Both the position numbers and the translations under genes were made by a program. From Pseudoxanthomonas mexicana (GTDB lineage: Bacteria; Pseudomonadota; Gammaproteobacteria; Xanthomonadales; Xanthomonadaceae): a DNA stretch of 59,183 nt. The DNA lies in the NCBI RefSeq assembly GCF_001556105.1, contig NZ_LSIF01000038.1:1-59183 (forward strand). The letters run 5' to 3'. Position 1 is the first letter of the stretch; every line of letters begins with the position of its first letter. Shown here piece by piece: positions 9,001 to 15,910 of the stretch. A model generated the notes under the pieces. It saw nothing but the letters and a program-made list of their open reading frames with translations, had not been told where the DNA came from and searched no databases.

Positions 9001-9292
9001 TGGCGATGACCCTGGCCTTCGCTTGATCGAACTCGTCGACCATGGAAGCAGCCTTCTCGTTCGGAATGCCGTCGACGGATCGCCTCACTGTGCCAGCAGG
9101 CGTACGAAAGGCGAAGTTGCATGTGGCCCAGATGATGCCCGGCCGCACCTCCAACTCCACCAGGTTCAACAGGTGGACGGTCAGCGTTTCCCAGTCCGCA
9201 TCCCGCAGGTACACGCTGTCGCCGGTAATGGACAGGGACCACTGACCTGAGCCGGTGAAGGTTGCGCCGTTGCTGGTGGGAGTCCAGTACAT
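6053..9292 (-). CDS. HelD-like superfamily 1 DNA helicase with C-terminal zinc fingers
   Basis: Predicted 3'-5' DNA helicase/translocase of 1079 residues. The N-terminal 300 residues resemble the extra domain of helicase IV. Helicase motifs: Walker A AAAGSGKTST (about 335-344), DEFQD (about 710), GDDWQGINRF, TAHGSKGLEAEYV (about 885) and RRLFYVAMTRAR. An insert near residues 500-560 (FYCGVNYEYERAYEH, then QYFPDFYYPD and YHEHF) looks like the degenerate nuclease-like insert of this family. Two C4 zinc fingers of the topoisomerase C-terminal type end the protein (CPKCG...C...C near 985, CPVC...C...C near 1043). It starts 6 bases after the Gabija-like pair and could belong to the same operon. 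The chromosomal helD would be elsewhere. Confidence 0.8.
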   Translation of the reverse strand: MYWTPTSNGATFTGSGQWSLSITGDSVYLRDADWETLTVHLLNLVELEVRPGIIWATCNFAFRTPAGTVRRSVDGIPNEKAASMVDEFDQAKARVIAKLVEGSVEELDAWVARGTRELSGPQVDRRSAAEVMASLAPPSIPSNLSWDHVFGHSAVAQARKIAKAWPSWEGTPTNTATDRAHSLRRDSFKVEVANWVGSFRSRYRADRWMPKGAIDRYVRAYPAPTWRSETWAGAMKQLRMRPRTKGGSSLFDILSMLPGEIEDLGCGLTHEEWKAIARGETEAESLRNITAGQNDAHLAQQRQSRKQFFDTVEKNPLTEEQVHACICMDDAVMVVAAAGSGKTSTMVAKTGYALHEGLATPEQILLLAFNRATADEVGERIAQQLRGVPDVDKVRSNTFHAFGIEVIAKATGKKPSLAPWVDPSNPGADIREVGNIIDTLCAQDSKFRKDWDLFRTVYGRDVGKWGTPQEPDAYANGKRGFLTAKGDIVKSKEERVIVDWLFYCGVNYEYERAYEHDTATEHHRQYFPDFYYPDAQLYHEHFALNEKGEAPKDFKDYLQGVAWKRKIHSEKETALVETTSHTLSTGEWMETLEAALIERGVQPAFDPDRPSLGLPPVSNQDLARSFRVFQQHVKNNGLSHAQLHAALREQSEEGFAARLRMYLAIYERIAAEWERRLRDGKFIDFEDMLILASEHVESGAYQSPFTIILADEFQDSSRARIRLLKALAANPPVETHLCVVGDDWQGINRFAGSDISVMTEFEKTFDYATRLTLNTTFRCPQDLCDVSSEFIQANPAQIKKSVSTTNPLTKTPMLAYGFQQKEGMLGHVEEQLAGMHRFASEGKLTPAKGNHITIMLLGRYRDDQPPMLAAWQRQFGDRLKIEFRTAHGSKGLEAEYVFVLNVVQGTRGFPSQIQDDPALQLAMPAPDPYPYAEERRLFYVAMTRARKQVRFYTTLGQPSQFLVELVKAEHLKIDPVDGEALEACPKCGNGVLQLRGRQYGAFHGCSRFPACDFKRKAEQEAGQPRPRTGGSQRIQVPVKSGDRCPVCRRGTIQEKNGRNGSFLGCSRYREGCRATANVR

Positions 9293-9298
9293 GCGAAC

Positions 9299-10756
9299 TC
9301 AGCCCCCGCCGAGCGCACGGGCACCGCGCTGCGTACGACCGAGCCACCTCTCCCGGGAGAGCACGAGCATTCCGCGGGTTCCGCGTGTCAATGCCACGTA
9401 AACATGTGCAGCAGACAGTCGCTCCAGATCCATTAGTACCGCGTAGTCAGCTTCAAGCCCCTTGAGTAGCAACGTGCTCCCGACCGCTCGCGTTGTTGTC
9501 GAGCGCCCCTGATGCCGTCGCCGCTCTCTGGCCGCACTCAATGCATCGACAAGGGTTGGATGTCGACCGAAAGTGGTCATGCTTAGGCATTCCAGGAGCA
9601 TCCGCAGGACCTCTCTACGAAAGACCCTCCGGCCGGCTTGGGCCGACCATCCACGTAGCGCCACACCCGCCTGATTCCAACTAGGCTCAGCCTCAAAGGC
9701 CAGCGCTTCCGCCTCATCGGGGGTTGCCGGTGTACGCGCGCGGCCGCCCCGAAGGCTAACGCAGCGTCGCAGCAAGGTGTCGACCGATATTCCTGTCATG
9801 ACAGAGTGAGCGAGTTCAAGAAGGTGTCTCAGTCGCTCCCCCTCTTCTGCTTGCTCCAACCGAGCTACGCCCTGAAACACGGTCCGGAGGTCCAGGCTCT
9901 CGACAACCTGCATCCCTTCTCCGCTTCTCGCTAGGTCGCTGTGACGATGCGGCTCCGTAGGGCTAGCCATAACGAGCACACTGCCGTCGTTTCGACGCCA
10001 ATAGCTTGTTGCGTTACGGACCATCTGTGTGTCTTGAGCAACGTTGCCACTGAGCTGCCGCCATTCACAACCGTCTGGCAGGTTCTGTAGATCGATCCCT
10101 GTTCCGTCCTGTAACTGCGCACGCGCTCGAACAAGCCATTGCCCGAGGTTGTCCGCCCCTACACGCACCCAACGCCAAGGGTGATCCAATGTTTCGACGA
10201 GCGGGAATGCAGGAGCAACTGCTTGCTCCCATGAAATGACGGGCGCTCGCGGAAAGTTGAAAACCGCTTGCAGGGGATCTCCGAATACGAAAGTCGGCAG
10301 GAGGTCCGCCAACTTGCAAACAATGGCGTGCTGGTCTGTGCCACAGTCTTGGTATTCGTCAACAAACACTCGGCCATAGGTCGCTCGCAACGCGGCATCG
10401 ACTGAATGGCCTTCAAGTAGGTGAAGGCAGGCGGCCCGCACCCCGGGATAGAACAACGCGGCGTTGGAGGCATCAGGGAGAGGCCCGGCCCGCAAAGGAA
10501 ACTCGCCTACACGCCGAACGCACCAGGCATCGATAGAAGAAAGCCTGTATCGGCTGCTAGATACATTCGCTGCATTGAGCCGCCGGCGAAGCGCTGCAAC
10601 ACCGGCGAGAGTGTGAGTGAGGATTAGCGTCCGCCGTCCTCGCCACTCCGCGGTCAGCCTGACTATCGCCTCTGTCTTTCCGCAGCCTGCCGCGGCTTCT
10701 ATTCGGCCTCGCCCTATACCTTCCAGCAATGCGGGATCAATCGTTCTGGCCACCAC
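9299..10756 (-). CDS. gajB: UvrD-like helicase, Gabija GajB-type
   Basis: Predicted superfamily 1 helicase/NTPase of 485 residues, close to the usual GajB length of about 490. Motifs: Walker A EAAAGCGKTEA (20-30), VFVDEYQDCGTDQ (130-142), FGDPLQAVF shortly after, and a C-terminal LLKGLEADYAVLMDL (motif V) and VYVALTRGTRG (motif VI). Its start overlaps the end of the OLD-family ATPase gene by 20 bases, implying translational coupling. In Gabija, GajB works with the GajA nuclease to stop phage. The pairing, order and lengths support Gabija; a related class 2 OLD/UvrD pair is the alternative. Confidence 0.8.
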   Translation of the reverse strand: MVARTIDPALLEGIGRGRIEAAAGCGKTEAIVRLTAEWRGRRTLILTHTLAGVAALRRRLNAANVSSSRYRLSSIDAWCVRRVGEFPLRAGPLPDASNAALFYPGVRAACLHLLEGHSVDAALRATYGRVFVDEYQDCGTDQHAIVCKLADLLPTFVFGDPLQAVFNFPRAPVISWEQAVAPAFPLVETLDHPWRWVRVGADNLGQWLVRARAQLQDGTGIDLQNLPDGCEWRQLSGNVAQDTQMVRNATSYWRRNDGSVLVMASPTEPHRHSDLARSGEGMQVVESLDLRTVFQGVARLEQAEEGERLRHLLELAHSVMTGISVDTLLRRCVSLRGGRARTPATPDEAEALAFEAEPSWNQAGVALRGWSAQAGRRVFRREVLRMLLECLSMTTFGRHPTLVDALSAARERRRHQGRSTTTRAVGSTLLLKGLEADYAVLMDLERLSAAHVYVALTRGTRGMLVLSRERWLGRTQRGARALGGG

Positions 10757-12458
10757 GCGTCCAATCGTAGATCGCAGTCACCGTCGCTTGAAGGTGAGCG
10801 CTGGCACGCTCCCAGCCTGGACCAAGAACTTCTTGACCAACACGCTCCCCGAAATCGATTCGCTTGAACCAGCCATGCTCCTTCGCTGCTCGTGCTAGGT
10901 GTTCACGGTGATCTTGTTGTTCGCTCGCCCGACATGTCGCCAGATCAAGCCGCCCTCCGGAAACATTGCCCACGCACTGTGATACGTGAACTTCTCCCCA
11001 TATCTGTACAGCAATGTCGAGAAGGGACACGACATCAGCCCATTCCAACCCATTGAACAGAGCTTCCTCAGTCGCTTGACCATTGCCCCAGGTAATGACG
11101 CTCACGCCCTCGCGTTCAACAGCTTGGCGCTCTCCGGGAGTCAACGGCCGATCATCGTCCATTAGGAGCATGACCCGGTATCCAAGCTTCCCGAATGCAG
11201 CGGCTCGCGTTGCGGCCTGAGGAATACCTCCTCCATCCGAGATCGCGATCCCTTGGAGTGCCAGTGGACTCTGGTTCTGAGCGACCCAGAAATAGTCCAG
11301 TCCTCGCACCAATCCGATCTCGGTCGGTCCTTCTGCAACAATAACTGCGGCGGCCAAAAAAGATTCGGCGTTTCGGCGAACCAGTGCCTGGGTGTCCAAT
11401 CCAGTATCGGCATCGGCCACATTCGAAATCTCGTGTGTGCCGAACACTGAGTCGTAGTGAGCGATGGCTAGTTCACCAGACCTCAGCTCCCGCACCACAA
11501 CTGGTGAATGTGTCGTGAGGAATACCTGAGGGCCGTCGTCTGTGCCTGCCCCGAGCAAACGCAAAAATCTTGCGATTCGGTGCGGCTCCAACCCGAATTC
11601 CGCCTCATCGACCAGAGCAATGCCGGTTGTCGCAAGACGACTGTGGAACAAGCCAGCAACCAACAGGCGAGAAGACCCGGTCCCAAGTCGTCGAAGTGGA
11701 ACTCCTTCATCGTCGTGAAGGGCCAATGATGCGTTCCAACCTGGGATCCCAAACGCGTCGAGCAACACTTGCGCTTCTTGCGCTGGCCGGATTCCCAACT
11801 CGCGTGCCCGCGCCTTTACCTGCTCCACGATTGCCGAAACTTCGGCGTCGTCTCCTGCGTCCCCAGCCTGTTCCCGGAGCCCCCTGGCTGCTCTGGCAAC
11901 CAGCGTTCGCACGGTGAACTGTGGTTCTGCGAGGCGCTGCAGAATTGACTGTCGCGCCCAACGTAGATGAGTGGCTGGCGACTGATCGAGTACCACAGGA
12001 GCTACTAGGGCGCGATGTGGTAAGGATAAGTCTCGCGCGTCCTGTCCCTCAGTACGATCCGAGTACAGCGACCAGTGCCCCTCCAGGTCTGCGCCAACAA
12101 CAAGGCGCAGCGTTAGAACATCTTCAAGTTGCGCCGACGGCTCGTCTTCGATGGCCACTCCTTCGGCATTCCATCCGCGCAGGTAGTCACCATATCGCTC
12201 CAGGTCATGCAGCTCTTCTGGAAGCTCCCCAAGCGTGATGCGGATATCGAACCCAGCCTCGACATTCAACCTGTGGAAATCTGTGTCGTAGAACACCTCT
12301 CGTCGGGTCGCTGATAGCGTGAGAGCAATCGCGTCCAGCACTGTGCTCTTGCCGACATCACCTGCCCCCAAGATAGCGTTCAGACCAGGCCGCGGAGCCC
12401 AATCCAGCTGCTGGATTCCTCGAAAGCGACGAATCGCGATGTGGCGAATACGGCTCAT
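10737..12458 (-). CDS. gajA: OLD-family ATPase-TOPRIM nuclease, Gabija GajA-type
   Basis: Predicted ATP-sensing DNA nuclease of 573 residues (GajA is usually near 580). The N-terminal ABC-type ATPase has Walker A LGAGDVGKST (30-39), an LGTGSSRLLV signature, Walker B GIALVDEAEFGLEP and a TTHSPVVV H-loop. The C-terminal TOPRIM domain has the glutamate in VAEGPTEIGLV (about 374) and the acidic cluster LLMDDDRPL (about 432). It overlaps the UvrD-like gene by 20 bases, the typical GajA-GajB order. Family members cut specific DNA when nucleotide levels fall during infection. The start ATG lies 23 bases past the end of the SRAP gene. Confidence 0.85.
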   Translation of the reverse strand: MSRIRHIAIRRFRGIQQLDWAPRPGLNAILGAGDVGKSTVLDAIALTLSATRREVFYDTDFHRLNVEAGFDIRITLGELPEELHDLERYGDYLRGWNAEGVAIEDEPSAQLEDVLTLRLVVGADLEGHWSLYSDRTEGQDARDLSLPHRALVAPVVLDQSPATHLRWARQSILQRLAEPQFTVRTLVARAARGLREQAGDAGDDAEVSAIVEQVKARARELGIRPAQEAQVLLDAFGIPGWNASLALHDDEGVPLRRLGTGSSRLLVAGLFHSRLATTGIALVDEAEFGLEPHRIARFLRLLGAGTDDGPQVFLTTHSPVVVRELRSGELAIAHYDSVFGTHEISNVADADTGLDTQALVRRNAESFLAAAVIVAEGPTEIGLVRGLDYFWVAQNQSPLALQGIAISDGGGIPQAATRAAAFGKLGYRVMLLMDDDRPLTPGERQAVEREGVSVITWGNGQATEEALFNGLEWADVVSLLDIAVQIWGEVHVSQCVGNVSGGRLDLATCRASEQQDHREHLARAAKEHGWFKRIDFGERVGQEVLGPGWERASAHLQATVTAIYDWTRGGQND

Positions 12459-12481
12459 TACCCCTTCCCCCGAAGTCGATG

Positions 12482-13453
12482 CTATGCCGCTTTGACCAGC
12501 TCGTAGTACGGATGCCGCCGGTCGTCAAAAATCGCGAATAGCTCTTCGTCGGAGCGGCCTTCCGGCGTCAGCCATGCATCCACATACTCTGGCTTGATAT
12601 TGATGATGGTGCGGTCGTGGCCTTGGGCCGCAACTTCGGGTTCGGGCTCGTCGGTGATCGCCGCAAACGACCATAAATCAGGCTCCTTGCCCGCAGGGTC
12701 AACCCAGTGCGAGTACAGGCAGGCGATAAACATCGTCTCGCCCGTGCGCGGCCGGAACTGGATTTCCTTGCTGCCACCCTTCCCGTCGTCCACGTTCTCG
12801 TAGAAGGTCTCGGCCAGCATCAAGCCATGGGTGTGGCCGAACTGGTTGCGCCAGAAGCGCGTCAGGTTGTCGCGCCTGGCGTTGTACGTGCCCGACACCT
12901 GCCCTGTCTTGGTGCGGTCGATGGACGGGTCCATACCGGCAGGCCGGCAGTGGTAGCGCATGGGCCGCACCACCCGCTTGCCGTTCTCGACAAACAGTAC
13001 GGGCGCATACCAGTCCGGGAAGATGCGGTCGTCCCGGGTGGGGTCGTGCTTCGTGCGCTTCGCATCCTCGATCCAACGGGTCATCTGCTTGATCTTGTTC
13101 GTGGCGATCCGCTGCTCGTTCAACGCCGTTTTTGTTTCCTTGACCGCGAGCTTTGCTTCTGCAGTGGCCAAGCGCGCTTCCTGGGCGGCCAGCTCTGCTT
13201 CGCTCTCGGCCAGCTTGCGTCCGTTCCACTCACCAATCAGGCCCTGGATCTTGCGTTCCAGTTCGGACCTTGGCTGTCGGAAGTTCAGGTCGACACCCTT
13301 CGGGATCTTCGTGCCGTCCGATAGCTTGTGGCGGATGCGGTACTTCTCATCGCGCCCCAAGTACAGCTCCCAGAACGCCTTGATATCGATGTCGGCTCCG
13401 AACTCCTTCACGTAGCCGTCGTACAAGGCCCAGCACTCAGCGGAGTAGCACAT
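12482..13453 (-). CDS. SRAP (YedK/HMCES-type) protein with coiled-coil insert
   Basis: SRAP proteins form a covalent link through Cys2 to abasic sites in single-stranded DNA. The start at 13453 puts Cys at position 2 (MCYSAE), as needed. The other active-site residues can be matched: Asn191 in YNARRDN, Glu215 in LAETFYE and His279 in GHDRTI. At 323 residues it is about 100 longer than YedK. The excess is an Ala/Glu/Lys-rich predicted coiled coil at about 64-130, between the N-terminal strand and the core. Its start overlaps the stop of the 63-aa gene by one base (TGATG). It is divergent from umuDC. Confidence 0.85.
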   Translation of the reverse strand: MCYSAECWALYDGYVKEFGADIDIKAFWELYLGRDEKYRIRHKLSDGTKIPKGVDLNFRQPRSELERKIQGLIGEWNGRKLAESEAELAAQEARLATAEAKLAVKETKTALNEQRIATNKIKQMTRWIEDAKRTKHDPTRDDRIFPDWYAPVLFVENGKRVVRPMRYHCRPAGMDPSIDRTKTGQVSGTYNARRDNLTRFWRNQFGHTHGLMLAETFYENVDDGKGGSKEIQFRPRTGETMFIACLYSHWVDPAGKEPDLWSFAAITDEPEPEVAAQGHDRTIINIKPEYVDAWLTPEGRSDEELFAIFDDRRHPYYELVKAA

Positions 13454-13644
13454 CAGCTCACCCGTTCCACGTCGCAGTCGGCAATCAACCAACCATATTG
13501 GTCGGACACCTGGTTCACTACTTGGCCTGGACCATCTTCCTCGCCCACCTCGTGATCGATGTCCACAACGACCACTTCGGGCAAGCCTGAGACGTGCTGG
13601 CCATCGGTGTCCCACTTGATGCCATAAACCCGGTATGTGGCCAT
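13453..13644 (-). CDS. Small hypothetical protein, 63 aa, coupled to SRAP
   Basis: A short acidic protein of unknown function, with a predicted strand-rich N-terminus (MATYRVYGIKWDTDGQ) and many Asp, Glu and Val residues. An AGGAG site lies about 12 bases before its ATG. Its TGA overlaps the SRAP start codon (TGATG), so it is very likely translated with that gene. The tight coupling suggests a partner or regulator of the SRAP protein; this is inference. Confidence 0.7.
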   Translation of the reverse strand: MATYRVYGIKWDTDGQHVSGLPEVVVVDIDHEVGEEDGPGQVVNQVSDQYGWLIADCDVERVS

Positions 13645-13734
13645 TACTCGAAACGCTCCTAAGCGGTCGGGTCAAGGGTAGCGCAGGGGGACGAATGAAG
13701 CGTTCCACGCGGCGCAGATGTTTCACGCCCCCTG

Positions 13735-13750
13735 TTCAGTCAAATACTAA
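13735..13750. promoter_or_regulatory. Possible degenerate LexA operator
   Basis: TTCAGTCAAATACTAA lies between the divergent 63-aa/SRAP genes and umuDC. The right half TACTAA matches the Xanthomonas LexA half-site exactly, but the left half matches TTAGTA only after a one-base shift. SOS control of umuDC is expected from family knowledge. The site itself is a weak match. Confidence 0.3.
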
Positions 13751-13832
13751 TGGCGAGACCGCGGTGGGCAGGCGTAGCCTGTTTCCCCGTCGTCTCAGTG
13801 CTTGAGCCGCGGGTTCTCCAGGATTGCCCGCC

Positions 13833-14303
13833 ATGCTCACCATTCCCGTATCACGTCGCACTCTCCCGCCCCCGCCGACCCTGCTCGGGCCGGTGTCGAC
13901 GTTCACCCAGCGGTCTCTGCCAGTTCTGGCCACCCTGGCCGCGTGCGGCTTTCCCAGTCCCGCAGAAGACTTCTTCCGCGAAGACGACAGGCTCGACCTC
14001 AACGAACGGCTGATCGCCAATCCGCCTGCCACCTTCCTCATGCGTGCCGACTGCGGCGGCTCGATGGTCGATTACGGCATCCAGGACGGCGACCTGCTCA
14101 TTGTCGATCGCTCGATCAACCCTCGACCTGGCCATACGGTGGTGGTGCTGTGGGAGGGCGGGTTCGTGTGCAAGAAGCTGTACATCCAGGGCAACCGGAT
14201 CGTGCTGGCGTCCAGCGCCGGCTACAAGCCAATCCTCGTACCTGAGGATGTTGAACTCGATGTCTGGGGCGTGGTGCGCAGCAATGTCCACTTCCATGTC
14301 TGA
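13833..14303 (+). CDS. umuD: UmuD-like translesion polymerase V subunit (S24 protease)
   Basis: Self-cleaving accessory subunit of error-prone polymerase V. The cleavage site [11 protein letters not shown] has the Cys38-Gly39 bond. The Ser-Lys dyad is Ser77 in CGGSMVDYG and Lys114 in FVCKKLY, spaced 37 residues as in E. coli UmuD. At 156 residues it is slightly longer than usual at the N-terminus. ATG at 13833 is preferred over a TTG three codons upstream because of the AGGA at proper distance. Its end overlaps umuC, so the two are translationally coupled. It shares a divergent promoter region with the SRAP genes. Confidence 0.9.
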   Translation: MLTIPVSRRTLPPPPTLLGPVSTFTQRSLPVLATLAACGFPSPAEDFFREDDRLDLNERLIANPPATFLMRADCGGSMVDYGIQDGDLLIVDRSINPRPGHTVVVLWEGGFVCKKLYIQGNRIVLASSAGYKPILVPEDVELDVWGVVRSNVHFHV

Positions 14304-15606
14304 GAAAACGCCTTCCGAGCCCCCTCGCTTTGGCCTCATCGACGGGAACACGTTCTATGTGTCCTGCGAGCGCGTCTGGGATCCGACGCTTCGGGGCGTA
14401 CCCACGGTCGTGTTGGGCAATGGGGACGGGTGCTGCATCGCGTTGTCTCCGGAAGCCAAGGCACTGGGCTTGAAGATTGGCACCCCCATCTTCCAGGTAC
14501 CCAGCAACATCCGAAAGCAGGTCCAAGTCAGGTCCGCCAACTTCGCGCTGTACGGCGACATGTCCGCCCGCATCGTCTCCATCCTGCGCGACCTGTTCCC
14601 GCGTGTGGAGGTCTACTCCATCGACGAAAACTTCGTGGATGTCGAGGGCATCAAGGACCCGGAAGCGCTGTGCCTGGAAGCGCGCGAACGGATCCTGCAG
14701 TGGGTGGGCATTCCGTGCTGCGTGGGGTTGGGGGCGACGCGCACGCTGGCCAAGGCCGGCAACAAACTGGCTAAGAACCAGTCCAAGCGCGCCGTCCGCG
14801 CGGGCCGTCTCGCCGTGTTCCATGCCACGCCTCAGAACATCCACCTGCTACCGGTGGAGGATGTGTGGGGCGTGGGTTCTCGGTTCGCCAGGCGCCTGGG
14901 CCAGGAAGGCGTCCACACGGCGGCGGATCTAGCCGCGTTGCCTGCCGACCATGTTCGCTCGCGCTATGGAGTGGTGTTGGCACGTACCCAGACGGAACTG
15001 CGCGGCATCGCATGTGGCGACTTGGAGCTGGAAGAGCCCGACCGCAAGCAGATTGTCGTGTCCCGAATGTTCGGTCGCGATGTCGCCGACCCCATGGATG
15101 CCTTGGCCACGTTCGCCACCGTGGCCTGCGAGAAGATGCGCGGACGCGACTTGGCAGCGGGAGCGCTGTGGGTCTGGCTAGACGGCAATCCGCACAAGGG
15201 CGACGGCTTCCATATGTCGCGTGCTGTTCCACTGCCCTTCCCCACGCGGGATACGGGCGAGGTACTGCGCGCCGTTCGCTTCCTGGCCAAGTCCATGATG
15301 AAGCGTGGCCAGCACTACAAGCGCGGCGGCGTGGGCCTGTCGGATCTGGTGCGATCTGAGCAACGCCAGGCAGATCTGTTCTTCGGCCCGGACTCGAAAC
15401 GCGAGAAGGGCATGGATGTCCTGGACAAGATCAATGCGAAATACGGACGCGGCACCGTTGGCGTGGGCACCACTGGCTGGCGAGTGGGTGGCGCTCGCCC
15501 AGGGGAGCAGCGAGGCGTGGCTGACGAAGCGCGGTGGCGCCCTACATTGAAGGCGCTATCGCCGGCCTACACCACCCGATGGAGCGAGCTATTGCGAGTG
15601 CGCTAG
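14296..15606 (+). CDS. umuC: UmuC-like translesion DNA polymerase V, catalytic subunit
   Basis: Y-family DNA polymerase of 436 residues for replication past lesions in the SOS response. The N-terminal [16 protein letters not shown] holds the first catalytic Asp. [12 protein letters not shown] holds the catalytic Asp-Glu pair; most homologues have SIDEAF, so Asn is a small deviation. A helix-hairpin-helix region follows ([15 protein letters not shown]), then the little-finger domain. The ATG at 14296 overlaps the umuD stop by 8 bases; an ATG at 14284 in the same frame is an alternative. Mobile elements often carry umuDC as a mutagenesis or UV-protection module. Confidence 0.9.
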   Translation: MSEKTPSEPPRFGLIDGNTFYVSCERVWDPTLRGVPTVVLGNGDGCCIALSPEAKALGLKIGTPIFQVPSNIRKQVQVRSANFALYGDMSARIVSILRDLFPRVEVYSIDENFVDVEGIKDPEALCLEARERILQWVGIPCCVGLGATRTLAKAGNKLAKNQSKRAVRAGRLAVFHATPQNIHLLPVEDVWGVGSRFARRLGQEGVHTAADLAALPADHVRSRYGVVLARTQTELRGIACGDLELEEPDRKQIVVSRMFGRDVADPMDALATFATVACEKMRGRDLAAGALWVWLDGNPHKGDGFHMSRAVPLPFPTRDTGEVLRAVRFLAKSMMKRGQHYKRGGVGLSDLVRSEQRQADLFFGPDSKREKGMDVLDKINAKYGRGTVGVGTTGWRVGGARPGEQRGVADEARWRPTLKALSPAYTTRWSELLRVR

Positions 15607-15848
15607 CGCGAAACACGCACAGCACCACGCCGAGACGTGCGCCACTTCCAGAAGTTGTCGCACACCCGGAACGAGAAGTAGATGGTGATGAGCTGCAGGG
15701 TCATCAGGCCCATGGTGTAGATGCTGCCGAACAGCGTGAACAGCACCCAGAACACGGTAGCTGCTTTTAGCCACCCTCGCCCCATGAGGATGGCGATGAA
15801 CATGCTGATAAAGATCATCAGCTGGAACCCCAGTACCGCGATCGTCAT
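15603..15848 (-). CDS. Small two-segment membrane protein, 81 aa
   Basis: Unknown function. Hydrophobic helices span about residues 3-22 and 28-58, followed by a basic C-terminus ([15 protein letters not shown]), so the tail is probably cytoplasmic. A strong GGGGGAG ribosome site lies 5-11 bases before the ATG. It ends by overlapping the umuC stop by 4 bases from the other strand. It lies just downstream of the type III nuclease gene, 62 bases away, and may be cotranscribed with it. Confidence 0.6.
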   Translation of the reverse strand: MTIAVLGFQLMIFISMFIAILMGRGWLKAATVFWVLFTLFGSIYTMGLMTLQLITIYFSFRVCDNFWKWRTSRRGAVRVSR

Positions 15849-15910
15849 GACTCCCCCTAGAACATGCTTCCCTGAGATGCCGGCTTATCCATTGAAGCCG
15901 TATCGGGCGA

